From: Trifolium pratense
Lineage: Eukaryota > Streptophyta > Magnoliopsida > Fabales > Fabaceae
Direction of reading: 5' to 3'
Length of the DNA stretch: 64,000 nucleotides
Assembly (NCBI RefSeq): GCF_020283565.1
Contig: NC_060060.1
Span: 38,068,001-38,132,000, forward strand
The notes below the pieces were generated by a model. It saw only the letters and a program-made list of their open reading frames with translations. It did no database searches and was not told the DNA's origin. Shown here piece after piece: positions 45,752 through 55,698 of this stretch (positions are counted from its first letter, which is position 1; the number at the start of each line of letters is the position of its first letter). The position numbers were made by a program, and so were the translations under genes.

Positions 45752-47325
45752 TTGCTTTGGTTTTGTAATGGATCGTTGATTTATTACTATTTCTGTTGAG
45801 TCAGTGTGTACTACAATTAAAATTGAGTTCCTCTTAGACCAAGTTGGACCAGGAGAATTACTGATCTGATTATTTTGTTTGTTGTTTTTTTTAAAAGATT
45901 TGAAGTCAATTTTTTTAAAAGATGTTGCTTCGGGGAATTTATTTATTATAATTACCAATCATGATTGTTGGGGGTTGTTATTGAGTGAAAACTTTTGTTT
46001 TGTTCTTCTAAACACGGTTTTCCTTGTTATTACGGCGTAAAGCAGCAAAAAATGTTGATTGACCAATTAGTTTTAGCGAGAAGCACTCGCCTGGACACAA
46101 GCATTCGGGCACAAGCTTTAGGCATACATACAAATAAATAAAAATAAAAATAAAATAAAATTGTCACATCAATTCATATTTCATACCACTTCGTGGCCAT
46201 TATCTCGCCAATGAATTTTTGGGTCAGACAATGAATTTATGAATAATTATAGTAGATGTTCACTGGGCTTTGGCCAATATCATTGACTCAATATATTGTC
46301 CTATAAATAAGACATATGCTACAATGTAAAACACACTTATGAATAAGAAATACAAAGTTATATCTTCTTTCTTAGAAATTTAATCAAAGTTCACCAAGAA
46401 CTTAGAAATTTAATCTATGAATTCTTGAAGAATTCAATAATCACAGTTCCCGAAGAACTTGGAAAACTCGATTTTTATCTATATAAACTACAGAGGAATT
46501 CACTAATATAGTTCTTGAAGAACTTAGGAAGTATCACCACCATTGATTATAAATTCTAGAAGAATTTCAATAATCATGCATCCCTGATGGATTGCACATA
46601 AAAATAATTTTATTTTGTTTAGATTTATTATATAATTCTTGAAGAACTTAATTTTTTTTCCTTCTCTTTTATGAATTCCAGATGAATTCAATATACATAT
46701 GCATCCCTGAAAAATTGTATAAATGATTATTCGTACATTATAAAGATGTTATATAGTTTTTGAAGAAGCATAAATTCAATTTATTAGGTGGCCAACAAAT
46801 GCAAAAGGGAGTGAACTTAGAGACCAAAATCACACAATTGAAATTTTAGAGGCCAAAATTGAACAATTTTAAAACGTAAGGGATTAAAATGGCATAATTG
46901 AAACTTCAAGAGCTAATTCGTTCGATCTGCAAAATATAAATACTGGACAGAATAGAACAGTCCAGTACAAGACAGAACAACACAAGACAAACGTTTAAGG
47001 TATTGAACAAACTTTGTGTTGTACGATGTTTGGTGGACAAAAATATTATTTTGGTATTTTAGACAACTTATGTTGAGGACAAAAAGTTGTCCCGTGATTC
47101 TGTGGGGGACAAGAATTTCAAATTTTGTCCCGTCCATTGGCCCACAGTTTCAAGAATAGTTTTAAATGAGTTGTCCTGTCCAGCAAACTCACCCAAAATC
47201 ACACAATCATAAAACTCAGACGTTAAAATTGCAATTAAGCTTTTATTTTATCTAGACAAAATAGCAGTAGTTTACAAAGTGGGAAAACAGAGAAGGGCCA
47301 GCAACAACATTACAAGAAGAAAGAA
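45752..47325. other. Intergenic with LTR-like relic and TTCnnGAA cluster
   Basis: 3' UTR of copy A, then a TATAAATA-bearing stretch (46301) and a degenerate repeat array at about 46380-46760. Further sequence at 46780-47250 resembles transposon sequence (GACCAAAATCACACAATTG-type units). No gene seen. Confidence 0.4.
46260..46760 (+). repeat. LTR-like relic with repeated TTCTTGAAGAA motifs
   Basis: TATAAATA at 46301 precedes an array with TTCnnGAA at 46422, 46447, 46512, 46554 and 46636. These sit in a loosely repeated unit (GAATTC.TGAAGAA..CAATAATCA, GCATCCCTGA). The unit resembles heat-shock-element half-sites and the LTR of a copia-like element, but no coding part or paired LTR was found. 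Confidence 0.35.
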
Positions 47326-48298
47326 ATGGCGGAAGCAAAGGGAATAGTGAAACACATAGTCCTTGCAAAGTTCAAAGATGAATTCTCTGAACAACAAATC
47401 GAAGAACAAATCAAGGGCTATGCCAATCTCGTCAATCTCATCCCACAGATGAAATCATTACACTGGTATGCTCTACCCTTTTCTGTTTTTTTTTTGTTTT
47501 CTTTTTCATCCTTACAATTTAACAATTTACTTAGATCACCTCATTTATCATCAATTTCTTCACAAATTACAAACTGGGGCTGCAAAAAATGGACCCATTT
47601 CATTAAAAGATTGAATTTTCAGTAAATTCATGTAAGTGAAATCTGTGACTGAAATTGCAGGGTTCTAGGGTTTAGATCTATCAAATTTCTGCATTCTAGT
47701 CTCTTTTATTTACAGAATTGATTATGATAATTGACATTAATCTCAGAAAGACTAGGGAAGATGGAACTTAACCAGGTTATTGTGAAAAATCTGCACTTAA
47801 ATCCCCTTTAATTGGATAAACAACTTACTTTTTAACTTATAGTATAAGTGCTTATTGTATACCGTATTAGTTATTTTTATAATAAAATAGAAAATGAAGC
47901 TAAAACTGTTATAAATTATAAACTGTTTTTACAAGCTATCATGGACAGCTTATGTAAATAAGATGAAAATAGCTTATAAATATGTCATAAGTTCTTCCAA
48001 ACAGTCTCATAAGTACTTTTGTGCTAGTAGATAAACTCATACTATAAGTCAATCCAAGATAGATTCTTACTGGCTTTATGTTATCCTTTCATTATTGTGT
48101 ATTAATAGGGGCAAGGATATAAGTGCTGAAAACCTGCACCAAGGTTTTACTCATGTATTTGAATCAACCTTTGAGAGTGTGGAAGCCATTGCAGAGTATG
48201 TAGCTCATCCTGCCCATGTTGAGTATGCAAATTTGTTCCTTTCTTCGTTGGAGAAAGTAATTGTAATCGACTATAAGCCCACAATCGTTAACCTTTGA
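47326..48298 (+). CDS. Dabb-domain HS1-like protein, copy B
   Basis: Two exons, 47326-47465 and 48109-48298, give 109 aa, the usual length of HS1-type proteins. It starts MAEAKGIVKHIVLAKFKDEF and ends IDYKPTIVNL. The Tyr77-x2-His80-P-A-His83 block (EYVAHPAHVEYAN) is intact. That block corresponds in position to the Tyr/His pair used by the plant Dabb enzyme olivetolic acid cyclase. Whether this copy is an enzyme or a defence protein is not decided by sequence. It is the middle gene of a head-to-tail triplet, with an intron of 643 bp. The intron is homologous to that of copy A but lacks A's two insertions. The start matches the other copies (AGAAATGGCGGAA context in all three). Confidence 0.92.
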
Positions 48299-49801
48299 TT
48301 GCTTTGGTTTTGTAATGTCTCTTTGACTATTACTATTTCTGTTGAGAATAAACAATTGGAATTGAGTTCCTCTTATAATAAATGGCTTTTGGATTGTGTG
48401 TACTACAAGTCTACAATGCTCCTTGTATTGAGTGATTTTCTATGTTTATGACATAGTAATTACTTAGTTTGATGAGGGTAGAAATTTGATTGGTAGGACA
48501 ATGCATTCCAAAACTTCTAAAATTAAAATTACCTCTACCATTATACTACTACTTAAAGTTTAATTTTGACTTGGGTCTCATGAAGAAGTTGGACTAGGGG
48601 AAATTACTGTTCTGATTATTTTGTTTGTTGTTTGTTGTTTTTTAAAAGATTTGAAGTCAAAGTTTTTTTTAAAAATGTTGGACCGGGGAATAATTTACTT
48701 ATAATTACCAATCATGATTGTTGGGTTGTTATTGAGTGAAACCTTGTTTTGTTCTTTGTTGAGTTAGTTAGAAAACGGTTACAGTGTAAAGAAGAGAATT
48801 CATGAATGAGGGAAAATGATTCTCATTAACTTGCAAAGTAGCATTACAATTGCTTATATAGATGAAGCAAGGCTAAGAGGCCTTTAGCTCAAGCTCTAAG
48901 CTAACAGATGATATTTCATCTTTTACTACTTTTTTTTTTTTTGACAAATCATCTTTTACTACTTAGTTACACACAATTAACAACTATAGGGAATTAATAC
49001 AACTCTTAACATTCTTCTTCTAAACATGGCTTTCCTTGTTATTATGGCGTAAAGGCAGCAAAAGTGTTGATGACCAACTAGTTTTAGCTTACTTTTGGCT
49101 TCACGTTTATAGGGGACAAAATTAAATTTTCAGATGTAAAATTGAGTTTTACATGTTTGGTTACTTTTAAATATAGTTAATTTTTCCCCCAGAACTATTA
49201 ATGCAGAGAAAATTTTACAGCACAAAATGTTAAGCGTTGTGTTGTTGCTCATGTTGATGAGTGGGGTTATGAAGAGAGAATGATGGTGGAAGATTTGTTT
49301 AAAAAAGAATCTAGTGTTTGAGTGACTATAATAAAAGTGTGCTCCTTAGTTTCAAAAGTAACTTGTGTATGGTGGGAAAAGCTAGCATTGTCCCATACTA
49401 GCATTAGTTAATCAACCCAACCCTAACCTCATTGGTTTGGTTTGGTTTGGATGACTTTTTAAAAATCAACCGAACCAAACCAAACCAAACCAAACCGCAT
49501 GTATTTTTATCTTGCGGTTAGGATGACTTTTATGCTCAAAACCGAACCAAACCGTACCGTGAACACCCCTGAATACCACCAGCTTTATCTGTCTTAATGG
49601 ATAAATGGAGGCTCGGTCATACTATGCATAGAGGCCCCCCCTGCATAGAGTGTACCTTTATCTGTAAGCTGTTACAACAAGAATAGAGTATTATTTAATG
49701 GATGTCACGCTATACGCATGGATCAAATAATATTATAGATGCAACATTACAACTATATTATATATGAAGTGAAAGAAAGCAGTGAAAAAGGAAGAAAAGA
49801 A
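48299..49801. other. Intergenic between Dabb copies B and C
   Basis: The copy B 3' UTR is homologous to the 3' flanks of A and C (CTTTTAATGG..CTGTTGAG, TGATGAGGGTAGAAATTTGAT). It holds one micro-insertion scar (48916-48964) and a GGTTT/AACCA foldback near 49436-49497. No gene seen. Confidence 0.5.
48916..48964 (-). repeat. Micro-retroposon scar with 16-bp TSD
   Basis: TCATCTTTTACTACTT at 48916-48931 and 48949-48964 flanks a 17-nt insert (T-run then GACAAA). On the minus strand it reads TTTGTC plus poly(A). Confidence 0.85.
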
Positions 49802-50219
49802 ATGGCGGAAGTAAAAGGAATAGTGAAACACATAGTCCTCGCAAAGTTCAAGGATGAAATCTCTGAAGAACAAATTGATGAACTAATCAAGGGCTTTGCC
49901 AATCTGGTCAATCTCGTCCCACAAATGAAATCATTCCACTGGTATGCTCTACTCTTTTCCTCTCTTTTTTATCCCTTACAATTCAACCATTTACTTTATA
50001 TGTTATCCTTTAATTATTGTGTATTACAGGGGCAAGGATGTAAGTGCTGAAAACCTGCACCAAGGTTTTACTCATGTATTTGAAACAACCTTTGAGAGTG
50101 TGGAAGCCATTGCAGAGTATACAGCTCATCCTAGCCATGTTGAGTATGCAAATTTGTTCGTTGCCTCCTTGGACAAACTGCTTGCAGTTGACTATAAGCC
50201 CACAATCGTTAACCTTTGA
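49802..50219 (+). CDS. Dabb-domain HS1-like protein, copy C
   Basis: Two exons, 49802-49941 and 50030-50219, give 109 aa, starting MAEVKGIVKHIVLAKFKDEI and ending AVDYKPTIVNL. EYTAHPSHVEYAN keeps Tyr77, His80 and His83. It is very close to copy B over both exons. Its intron is only 88 bp. The first about 40 and last about 40 bp match the ends of the copy B intron, so about 550 bp was lost internally. This is the last member of the tandem triplet; spacing between copies is 1.5-1.6 kb. The 3' flank is also duplicated (ATGGCTTTTG..TGTACTACA). Expression may differ if the lost intron sequence held regulatory elements, but nothing in the sequence shows this. Confidence 0.93.
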
Positions 50220-50977
50220 TTTGATTTGATTTGGTTTTGTAATGGACCGTTGACTATTACTATTTCTGTTGAGAATAAACAATGGAATTGATTTCCTCTA
50301 TAAATAAATGGCTTTTGTGTTGTCACTTGTGTGTACTACAGTCTACAACTCTACAATGCTCCTTGTTACATTGAGTGATTTTCTATGTTTATGACAAAAT
50401 TACTTATTTTGATGAGGGTAGAAATTTGATTGGTAGGACATATCAAACTTAGATATGTGACACAATACAATAAGACCGCGATATATTATTTAAAAATTAA
50501 ATTTAAAATTAAACATATAAATGCACAATATATAAAAATAACTAAAATTGATAATGATAGTACTAATAAATTAACATTCAAATTACTCAAAATAAGCAAA
50601 CAAGTGACATACTTCCTCCTCCTCAATGATCGCGCGCGCTCAGAACCTCTCCTCCTCCGTAGTGATCGCAAGCGAGTTAGACTTTTGCATTGCTGTTTCA
50701 CGCATAACCTCTCCTTCAATGGAGTTTTATAAAGTTGTTTTTGGGAAAGAAGAAGAATAAAGGTTTTGTGATATGAGTGTTTTCTGGGAACTGTTTTTGT
50801 TTAATTTTTATCTTGTTTAATTTTTAATTTGTAATGAGTCAACAAAATAATCCAACGTGAAACTTCCACATTACCACATATGACGGTTAATTTTGCTTAC
50901 AAATTTAGTGAGAGACCAAAATCTACGGGTTTAAATTTTACAGGGACAAAATAGATGAAATTTATTTAGAGGGATTT
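50220..50977. other. Intergenic downstream of Dabb copy C
   Basis: The duplicated 3' flank is followed by AT-rich sequence with a GC-richer patch at 50625-50680 (GATCGCGCGCGCTC). Short opposing ORFs here look like chance. No gene identified. Confidence 0.4.
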
Positions 50978-50992
50978 AAAGTCAAATTCGCT

Positions 50993-51742
50993 TCAGCAAG
51001 GTAGTGCGACAGATAGAGTGTTTGCCTTGTGTCGGAATGAGGATTACGCTACTATAGGTAGAGTGACTACGCTGTTATGGAGTATATGGCATAACCGGAA
51101 TGATAAAATTTGGAATGATAATGTTAAAAGTCCAAACCAAATTGGTCGGACGGCGTTTGATCATTGGAACGAGTGGTTTGCAGTCCATAAGTTGCGAGGT
51201 AACGATAATCATGATGCTCCGCTTGCCAGCACCAATCGGTGGGAAAGGCCTCGTATAGGATGGTTAAAGTGCAATGTAGATGCAGCATTTTTTGTCGGTG
51301 CAGGTAGGACCGCGATGGGTGCTTGTTTTCGTAATAATTCTGGTGAGTTTATGGCTGGAATTACGCAGTGGCAGCAACTGACTTTATCAACAGAGGAGGG
51401 TGAAGCATGGACATTATTGCAAGCTATGAATGAAGCTAAGAGTAGAGGTTTTGAAAGCGTCCAATTTGAAAGTGACTCTCAAGTGTTGGTTGATGCTATT
51501 CGTACCAAACGGCGAGGCAACTCAGAATTTCTTTCAATCGTTAATGAAATTATTCTTGTTATGTTATCATGTGTGAACTTTGAAGTTAAATTTATTATGA
51601 GACAAGTGAATTCGGTTGCTCACACGTTAGCTAGGGCGGCCAATTCTTGGACTAGTTTCCATAGATTTGAGATGATTCCTTCATGTATTGAACTTTTGAT
51701 AAGTAATGAAATGCAGTAAGTTTGTTTGGTTAAAAAAAAAAA
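50993..51742 (+). mobile_element. 5'-truncated LINE with 15-bp TSD, RNase H domain intact
   Basis: The 750-bp insertion is bracketed by a perfect AAAGTCAAATTCGCT at 50978-50992 and 51743-51757 and ends in an A-run after TTTGGTTA. Its frame stays open to the stop at 51719. It encodes the LINE C-terminus: TTLLWSIWHNRNDKIW and then an RNase H fold (WLKCNVDAAFF, ACFRNNSGEF, EGEAWTLLQAMNEA, FESDSQVLVDAI, IMRQVNSVAHTLAR). No stops in 230 codons suggests a fairly young insertion. It lacks reverse transcriptase, so it cannot move by itself. Confidence 0.93.
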
Positions 51743-52191
51743 AAAGTCAAATTCGCTAGTTTCGGCTGATCAAATTTAGTGACTTTACTAATTTTGTTAT
51801 TTTTATTATTCTCTCTTAAACTTAAATTAAACAAGGACAAGAATGTAAAATTACTTCATCAAGATGTGTTTGTCATATATGCCGAGTCGGAGAATTCTAG
51901 AAGCCTCCATCTATCTTCTATCCATCACCAAATAAAACCCAATCTTAGGGTTTATCCTTTCACAATTTCATTCCATTTCCCAAGCTACAATTTTGATAAG
52001 GTACACTACAACCCATTCTTCAAATTTCAATTTTTACTATTGTTGGAGCAACGAATATAATCAATCTTAGAACAAATTCGGAATTCGCACGCTTTACATT
52101 GTACAATTGCATAGCTCCAACTGATTCTACTAGTTTAATTTCGTTTTTATTTTTCATTTGTTGATTCAGTTAAGAAGAACACATTTCATCA

Positions 52192-54412
52192 ATGGCGACT
52201 ACTCAACTCACTGCATCATCGATTTCTACGAGGAACTTGTCATCCTTTGAAGGGTTTAGAACTTCTGCAATTCAATTTTCTCGTAACAATGCTAGAATTG
52301 GCATTTTCTCACAAAGATCGTTCCCGTCTATGGTTGTTAAAGCTGCTGCCACTGTTGTTACCCCCAAGGTACTTTCTTTCATTATTCATTTTTATTTTTT
52401 CGGTTATGGGTTGTTGATAGTATATACCATTACTCAATTAAGTGTTTTTGAATATAGGAACTTATTGTATAAGAACTTTTATATATAGGCGGTTTCTAAA
52501 CCCGAATGGGGAGCATGGGTAAACTGTACATAAGCTGATGACTTATGACAATAAGCTATTTGAAAGAGTTTGTGAAAATAAATTTTGTTTTTGACATATC
52601 ATAAGCTATATAAGTTTTTTCAAGCACTTATGCAAGTGCTTGTAATATAAGATGAGTTCAATATGTTCTTCTTAATGCCATGTTTGGATAAACAACTTAA
52701 TTTGCGGTTTATAGCATAACTGTTTGCGTTTATATATAAGCTATTTCTATAATAAAAGATCAAATAAAGTTAAATTGTTTTTGTACAAGCTATGGGCCCG
52801 TTTGGATTGACTTATTTTTTAGTTTATGCGAAACAACTTATGCAAATAAATAAGTTTTTATGCCTTATTATAATTTTTTCAAGGTAGTTTATGAGAAAAC
52901 AACTTATAAAGATACTATTTTTGTCGGTGAAAACTTATGAATTAACATAAAACTTTATTTATTTGCATAAGCTATTTTCATAAGCTAAAAAATAAGCCAA
53001 ATCCAAACAGGCACTATAAGTTAAGTTGTTTTCATAAGTTATCTTGAAAAACTTTTGAAAATAAGCTGAAAACAACTTATAATGTCAAACTATTTTCATA
53101 AGTTCTCCCAAACAGTCTCGTAAAATGTATTCTAATAGATAAACTCAAATAAGTCAATCCAAATAAGCCCTTAGTATGATAAATTTGTACATATCTGTCT
53201 TCAATATTTTATGGATGGCCTCTAGTTGAATTTAACACGACTATTGATATGCATAAGTCATGACCCATGTGATTGTTTCTAGTATTTTTACCTATATATT
53301 TGACAATTCAATGCTACATGTGCCTGATTGTTAATTTCATAATGCAGCATACCACTTTAAAGCCACTAGGTGATAGAGTACTGGTAAGAATTAAGGACGC
53401 AGAAGAGAAAACTGTAGGTGGAATTATACTTCCATCAACTGCTCAGTCAAAGCCTCAGGGGGGTGAGGTTGTTGCTGTTGGAGAAGGGAAGACAATTGGG
53501 AAGAGCAAAGTGGAAATTAGTGTGAAGGTGATGCCACTAGCTTATGAAATCCTTTTAACTGTTTAATCCTTCTTCAATTTTGAATTTATGTGATGTATTT
53601 CTTTTTACAGGCAGGTGCACAAGTTGTGTATTCAAAGTATGCAGGAACTGAGGTAGAGTTCAATGGTTCAAAACATCTTATACTGAAGGATGATGACATT
53701 GTTGGTATCCTTGAAACAGAGGAGGTTAAGGATCTTAAACCCTTGAATGATAGAGTCTTGATAAAGGTACGGAACTTTTCAGAGATTTGATTATTTTGAT
53801 GCTCAAGTTGTCTTGGTGATTTTCCTGTTTAATTATTTGTTTTAACCATATTTTGCATTAAGGGTGTTGCACTTATAGATAATACATTTTCTGCTTATCT
53901 CACATGCCTTTAATTTTGATGCTGCAGATTGCAGAAGCTGAGGAAAAAACTGCTGGTGGTTTGTTGCTCACAGAGGCAACCAAGGAGAAACCATCCATTG
54001 GCACCGTAAGCTTTCCTATTCTCTTTTTGCAAACAATTGTATAACTTCAAAGTAACACTACTTTTGTAAAAAATTATTTCAGTAGACAGTAGAATAAGTT
54101 GAGGACAGTTTAAATGATACTTGCTAGTTTTGTATTTACTTGTTTTATATGGATGCCTGTTGATGCTTTAACATTCTTTGCTTCGGTAGTTTTAGTGAGG
54201 TAGTTAATAATCTTTCTGCTCTATTTTGGATTTTACAGGTGATAGCAGTTGGTCCAGGGCCTGTGGATGATGAAGGCAACCGAAAACCATTATCCATTAC
54301 ACCCGGGAATACAGTTCTATACTCCAAATATGCAGGGAATGACTTCAAGGGCAAAGATGGTTCTGACTATATTGCTTTGAGAGCCTCAGATGTCATTGCT
54401 ATCCTCTCTTAG
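52192..54412 (+). CDS. CPN20: Chloroplast 20-kDa co-chaperonin (CPN20/CPN21)
   Basis: Five exons: 52192-52368, 53348-53527, 53611-53766, 53928-54005 and 54239-54412, giving 254 aa, the usual length. It is the stromal partner of the CPN60 chaperonin and is made of two GroES-like domains in tandem. The N-terminal 50 or so residues ([35 protein letters not shown]) are Ser/Thr/Arg-rich and lack acidic residues at the start, as in a transit peptide. Exon 1 encodes it almost alone. Domain 1 (about 62-155): [19 protein letters not shown], the mobile loop [16 protein letters not shown], then [13 protein letters not shown]. Domain 2 (about 157-254): [49 protein letters not shown]. Both domains keep the loop hydrophobic triad. 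Intron 1 holds a hAT-like MITE. Confidence 0.95.
52794..53013. mobile_element. hAT-like MITE in CPN20 intron 1
   Basis: Left GGGCCCGTTTGGATTGACTT and reversed right TGCCTGTTTGGATTTGGCTT, with matching TTTTTTAG.TTATG and CTTATGCAAATAAA. It is nested in older AAGCTTAT-rich repeat sequence that also occurs in the Dabb introns. Confidence 0.75.
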
Positions 54413-55698
54413 TGATTAATTATTTGTTGTTTTAGAACCTAAATTTTTGTATGGTTGAGGGAAATTGTCATTTTTTGCAACGAGGTTTGAAGTGTACTAG
54501 TTGATTACTGCTATTCCTTGCACAATCTGATTAATATTTTGTTGTATCTGATGTTTTGCATTACTGTCAACACCTTCTCACCGTTTCAATGCACACACTT
54601 AGCAGCTGATTGGTGAGGACCATTTTTTCACATCACATACTCCCTCCGGTCATAAATATAAGAGAACATCTATTTTTTAGATACATTAAGAATTCAATAT
54701 ATCTAAAAAGTATATCTTCTTTTATATTTAGGTCCAGAGGAAGTATATATAAACGGATGATTGACTGAATTCTTGTGCTTGAAATTGTATCCTATGAACT
54801 AATGTTTGATTAGTGAAAATTATTTTGATACGATTGTGCACAAGAAAACATCAAATTGTTTATAAATTTAATTAGAACTATGTAAGAACAATACAAGAGT
54901 CTATGATACGTGTGAAGAGTAACTATAGTTTCAATGCAAACTTGAAAAGTTGATTTTAATTCTTAGGAAAAAGTATTTCTAATTAGTTTCTTAATTATAC
55001 TCCTCAACTTATTCTACTGTCTACTGAAATAATTTCATAAAATTGTGCTCTTTAAATCCTTGATAAAAACTTACGTGTGATTAAAAATAATTTGCCTCTA
55101 TCAATTGGTAGAGCTAACCAAAAATGTGCAGAGACCAAAGTCAAATTATGTAACCAAAGTTGAAAAGATTGAAATCACTGAATTGTTCTTCGTAGTGAAC
55201 TTTTCTGTAACTGCTATACCATACAAGATCAATAAGTTGACATGCATGCAATTGTCCCAGTAATCATTAAATACCTCATTTCCGTATATAACTTTAATCA
55301 TCACAAGCTTTACATAGAGATAAGTAAAATTTAATCACACACAATAACCATTATATTATACAGTAGCTCCCTATACTGTTGTTCCATGCAAAAATGAAAT
55401 AGAAAATAAAAAAAACCTAACCAGCATTCAAAAGAAAGGCTGATTCCAGGCTAGGATCTGTAACATTAGCAATAGTTTAGATTCAAGGATCGAAACTCTT
55501 TGAGTCTAAATTAAGCTTCTCACTGTTAAAAGAAGTATAGTGACAGAGAACTAGGGTGGTTCAATGAATGTCTCCTTTACATTTAAGATGTATAGTAGAA
55601 GCACCAACCAAAGGTTTCAGAGGTTTAAGTTGGTTCTGCACCACTCAATGAATAAGTTGACTGATGCAAAATCAAAATGTCAGAATTTGACATCCTCG
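54413..55698. other. Convergent 3' region of CPN20 and the ARF gene
   Basis: Contains the CPN20 3' UTR, a Stowaway-like MITE and the ARF 3' UTR on the other strand. A CTCCTCAACTTATTCTACTG stretch near 55001 is complementary to part of CPN20 intron 4 (54080-54105). No gene seen. Confidence 0.45.
54640..54743. mobile_element. Stowaway-like MITE, 104 bp
   Basis: CTCCCTCCGGTCATAAATAT on the left and, reversed, CTTCCTCTGGACCTAAATAT on the right, with TA at 54638-54639 and 54744-54745. Confidence 0.85.

Noticed and set aside
50430..50732. Overlapping opposing ORFs around a GC-rich patch
   Set aside because: The Arg/Leu/Ser-rich translations on both strands reflect CTC/GAG-type composition; no domain seen.
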